NCBI GenBank assembly: GCA_028749105.1
Contig: JAQUQF010000047.1
Coordinates: 1-9,787, forward strand
Reading direction: 5' to 3'
Length of the DNA stretch: 9,787 nt
Source of the DNA: Acidobacteriota bacterium
GTDB lineage: Bacteria; Acidobacteriota; Aminicenantia; UBA2199
This document shows, piece by piece, positions 6,862 to 9,787 of this stretch; positions within the stretch are counted from its first letter, which is position 1, and the number at the start of each line of letters is the position of its first letter. The notes beneath the pieces are model-generated. The model was not told the origin of the DNA. It saw only the letters and a program-made list of their open reading frames with translations, and ran no database searches. A program made the position numbers and the translations under genes.

Positions 6862-7259
6862 ATGGCCAAGAAGAACTTTCCCTTTTTCGAGGTGGAGATC
6901 AGCAAGAACTACCCCTCGGGGATCAGCACCCATATCGATTGGAAGCCCAGCACCAATATCGTGGAAACGCGCGACGCACTGGTCATCGAGATGGAGCTGC
7001 CGGGCGTGGCCAAAGATGACGTTGCCATCACCCTGCTCAACAACCAGGAGCTGATCGTCAAGGGGATAAAAAAGCAGCCGCGACTGGAGCGTGAGCCGGT
7101 GACCTACTACCTGTTCGAGCGCGAATTCGGCACCTTCTACAAGAAGATCGTCATCGACTTCCCGCTGGACCCGACCCGGGTCAAGTCGCTCATGGAGAAC
7201 GGCGTGCTGACCATCGAGGTCCACAAGCGCCGCGAATCCAAGATCGCCGTGGAGATCAA

Positions 7260-7263
<4 letters not shown>
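6862..7263 (+). CDS. Small heat-shock protein, Hsp20/alpha-crystallin family
   Basis: A 133-residue ATP-independent holdase that binds unfolding proteins and keeps them soluble. The alpha-crystallin domain spans about residues 25-122: WKPSTNIVETRDALVIEMELPGV at the front, then EREFGTFYKKIVIDFPLD (86-103), and the signature MENGVLTIEVHK (111-122). The short C-terminal tail holds I128-A-V130, the I/V-x-I/V motif that drives oligomer assembly. The N-terminal arm is short (about 25 residues), so a modest oligomer is likely (inference). The start directly follows the nrdR stop, and the end overlaps the lon start. Coupling to lon fits the known co-operation of small heat-shock proteins and Lon in handling damaged proteins; E. 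coli Lon degrades IbpA/IbpB. No CIRCE or other heat-shock operator is visible nearby. Confidence 0.95.
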
Positions 7264-9646
<2,383 letters not shown>

Positions 9647-9647
<1 letters not shown>

Positions 9648-9787
9648 TGGACGAGAAGGGATTTGTCGACTTCCTGAGGCGGAAATTCAGTTTCGGCCGC
9701 GGGCTGGGCATCGGCGACGACGCCTCGCTGGTCCGCCGCGGCCGCTCCCTCCAGCTGGTCAGCACCGACCTGCTGATCGAGGACATC
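9647..9787 (+). CDS. thiL: Thiamine-monophosphate kinase, N-terminal fragment (runs off the window)
   Basis: The first 47 codons of a gene cut by the window edge. The translation starts [16 protein letters not shown] and contains GIGDDAS (21-27) and TDLLIEDI (40-47). These match the ThiL N-terminal Mg-ATP/substrate motifs, usually seen as GIGDDxA and TDxLVEGVHF. ThiL phosphorylates thiamine monophosphate to the cofactor thiamine diphosphate; full proteins are about 320-330 residues. The ATG overlaps the lon stop (TGATG) without a good Shine-Dalgarno, so translation is probably coupled to lon. Related PurM-superfamily kinases (SelD, HypE, PurM) share parts of this fold, but the paired GIGDD and TDxLIE spacing favours ThiL. 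Confidence 0.82.

Overview
The window is GC-rich bacterial chromosome, densely packed, with every gene on the + strand. It resembles a diderm bacterium: there are two exported soluble substrate-binding proteins without a lipobox cysteine, and a membrane sensor kinase. The set (Hsp20, Lon, ThiL, NrdR, a YbhN-type membrane protein) is housekeeping and is not taxonomically diagnostic. My guess is an uncultured lineage near Acidobacteriota/Aminicenantota, held at low confidence. I see no phage, insertion sequence, CRISPR array, tRNA or rRNA.

Region 1 (1-183) is an AT-rich non-coding leader. It carries a sigma70-like promoter (147-175) placed so close to the first ATG (184) that the mRNA would be leaderless. 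An inverted repeat and a direct repeat overlap the promoter elements and look like an operator.

Region 2 (184-5344) is a compact three-gene unit: two tandem family-5 extracytoplasmic solute-binding proteins (peptide/oligopeptide type), then a 704-residue sensor histidine kinase. Both junctions are ATGA stop/start overlaps. No permease, ATPase or response regulator is encoded in the unit. The unit seems complete in the window, since it starts at a promoter and a new promoter follows the kinase. The two binding proteins may therefore act with the kinase in sensing rather than, or as well as, in transport. This is the most interesting part of the window.

Region 3 (5345-5405) is a 61-base gap with a second promoter (5366-5394), again ending only 11 bases before the start codon and again flanked by an inverted repeat.

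Region 4 (5406-9787, running off the end) is a tight operon: a YbhN/flippase-like membrane protein, the zinc-ribbon/ATP-cone repressor NrdR, a small heat-shock protein (Hsp20), the Lon protease, and the beginning of thiamine-monophosphate kinase ThiL. Every junction is abutting or overlapping, which suggests co-transcription of an envelope gene, dNTP-synthesis control, protein quality control and a cofactor kinase. Hsp20 and Lon form an obvious functional pair: one holds aggregation-prone protein, the other degrades it.
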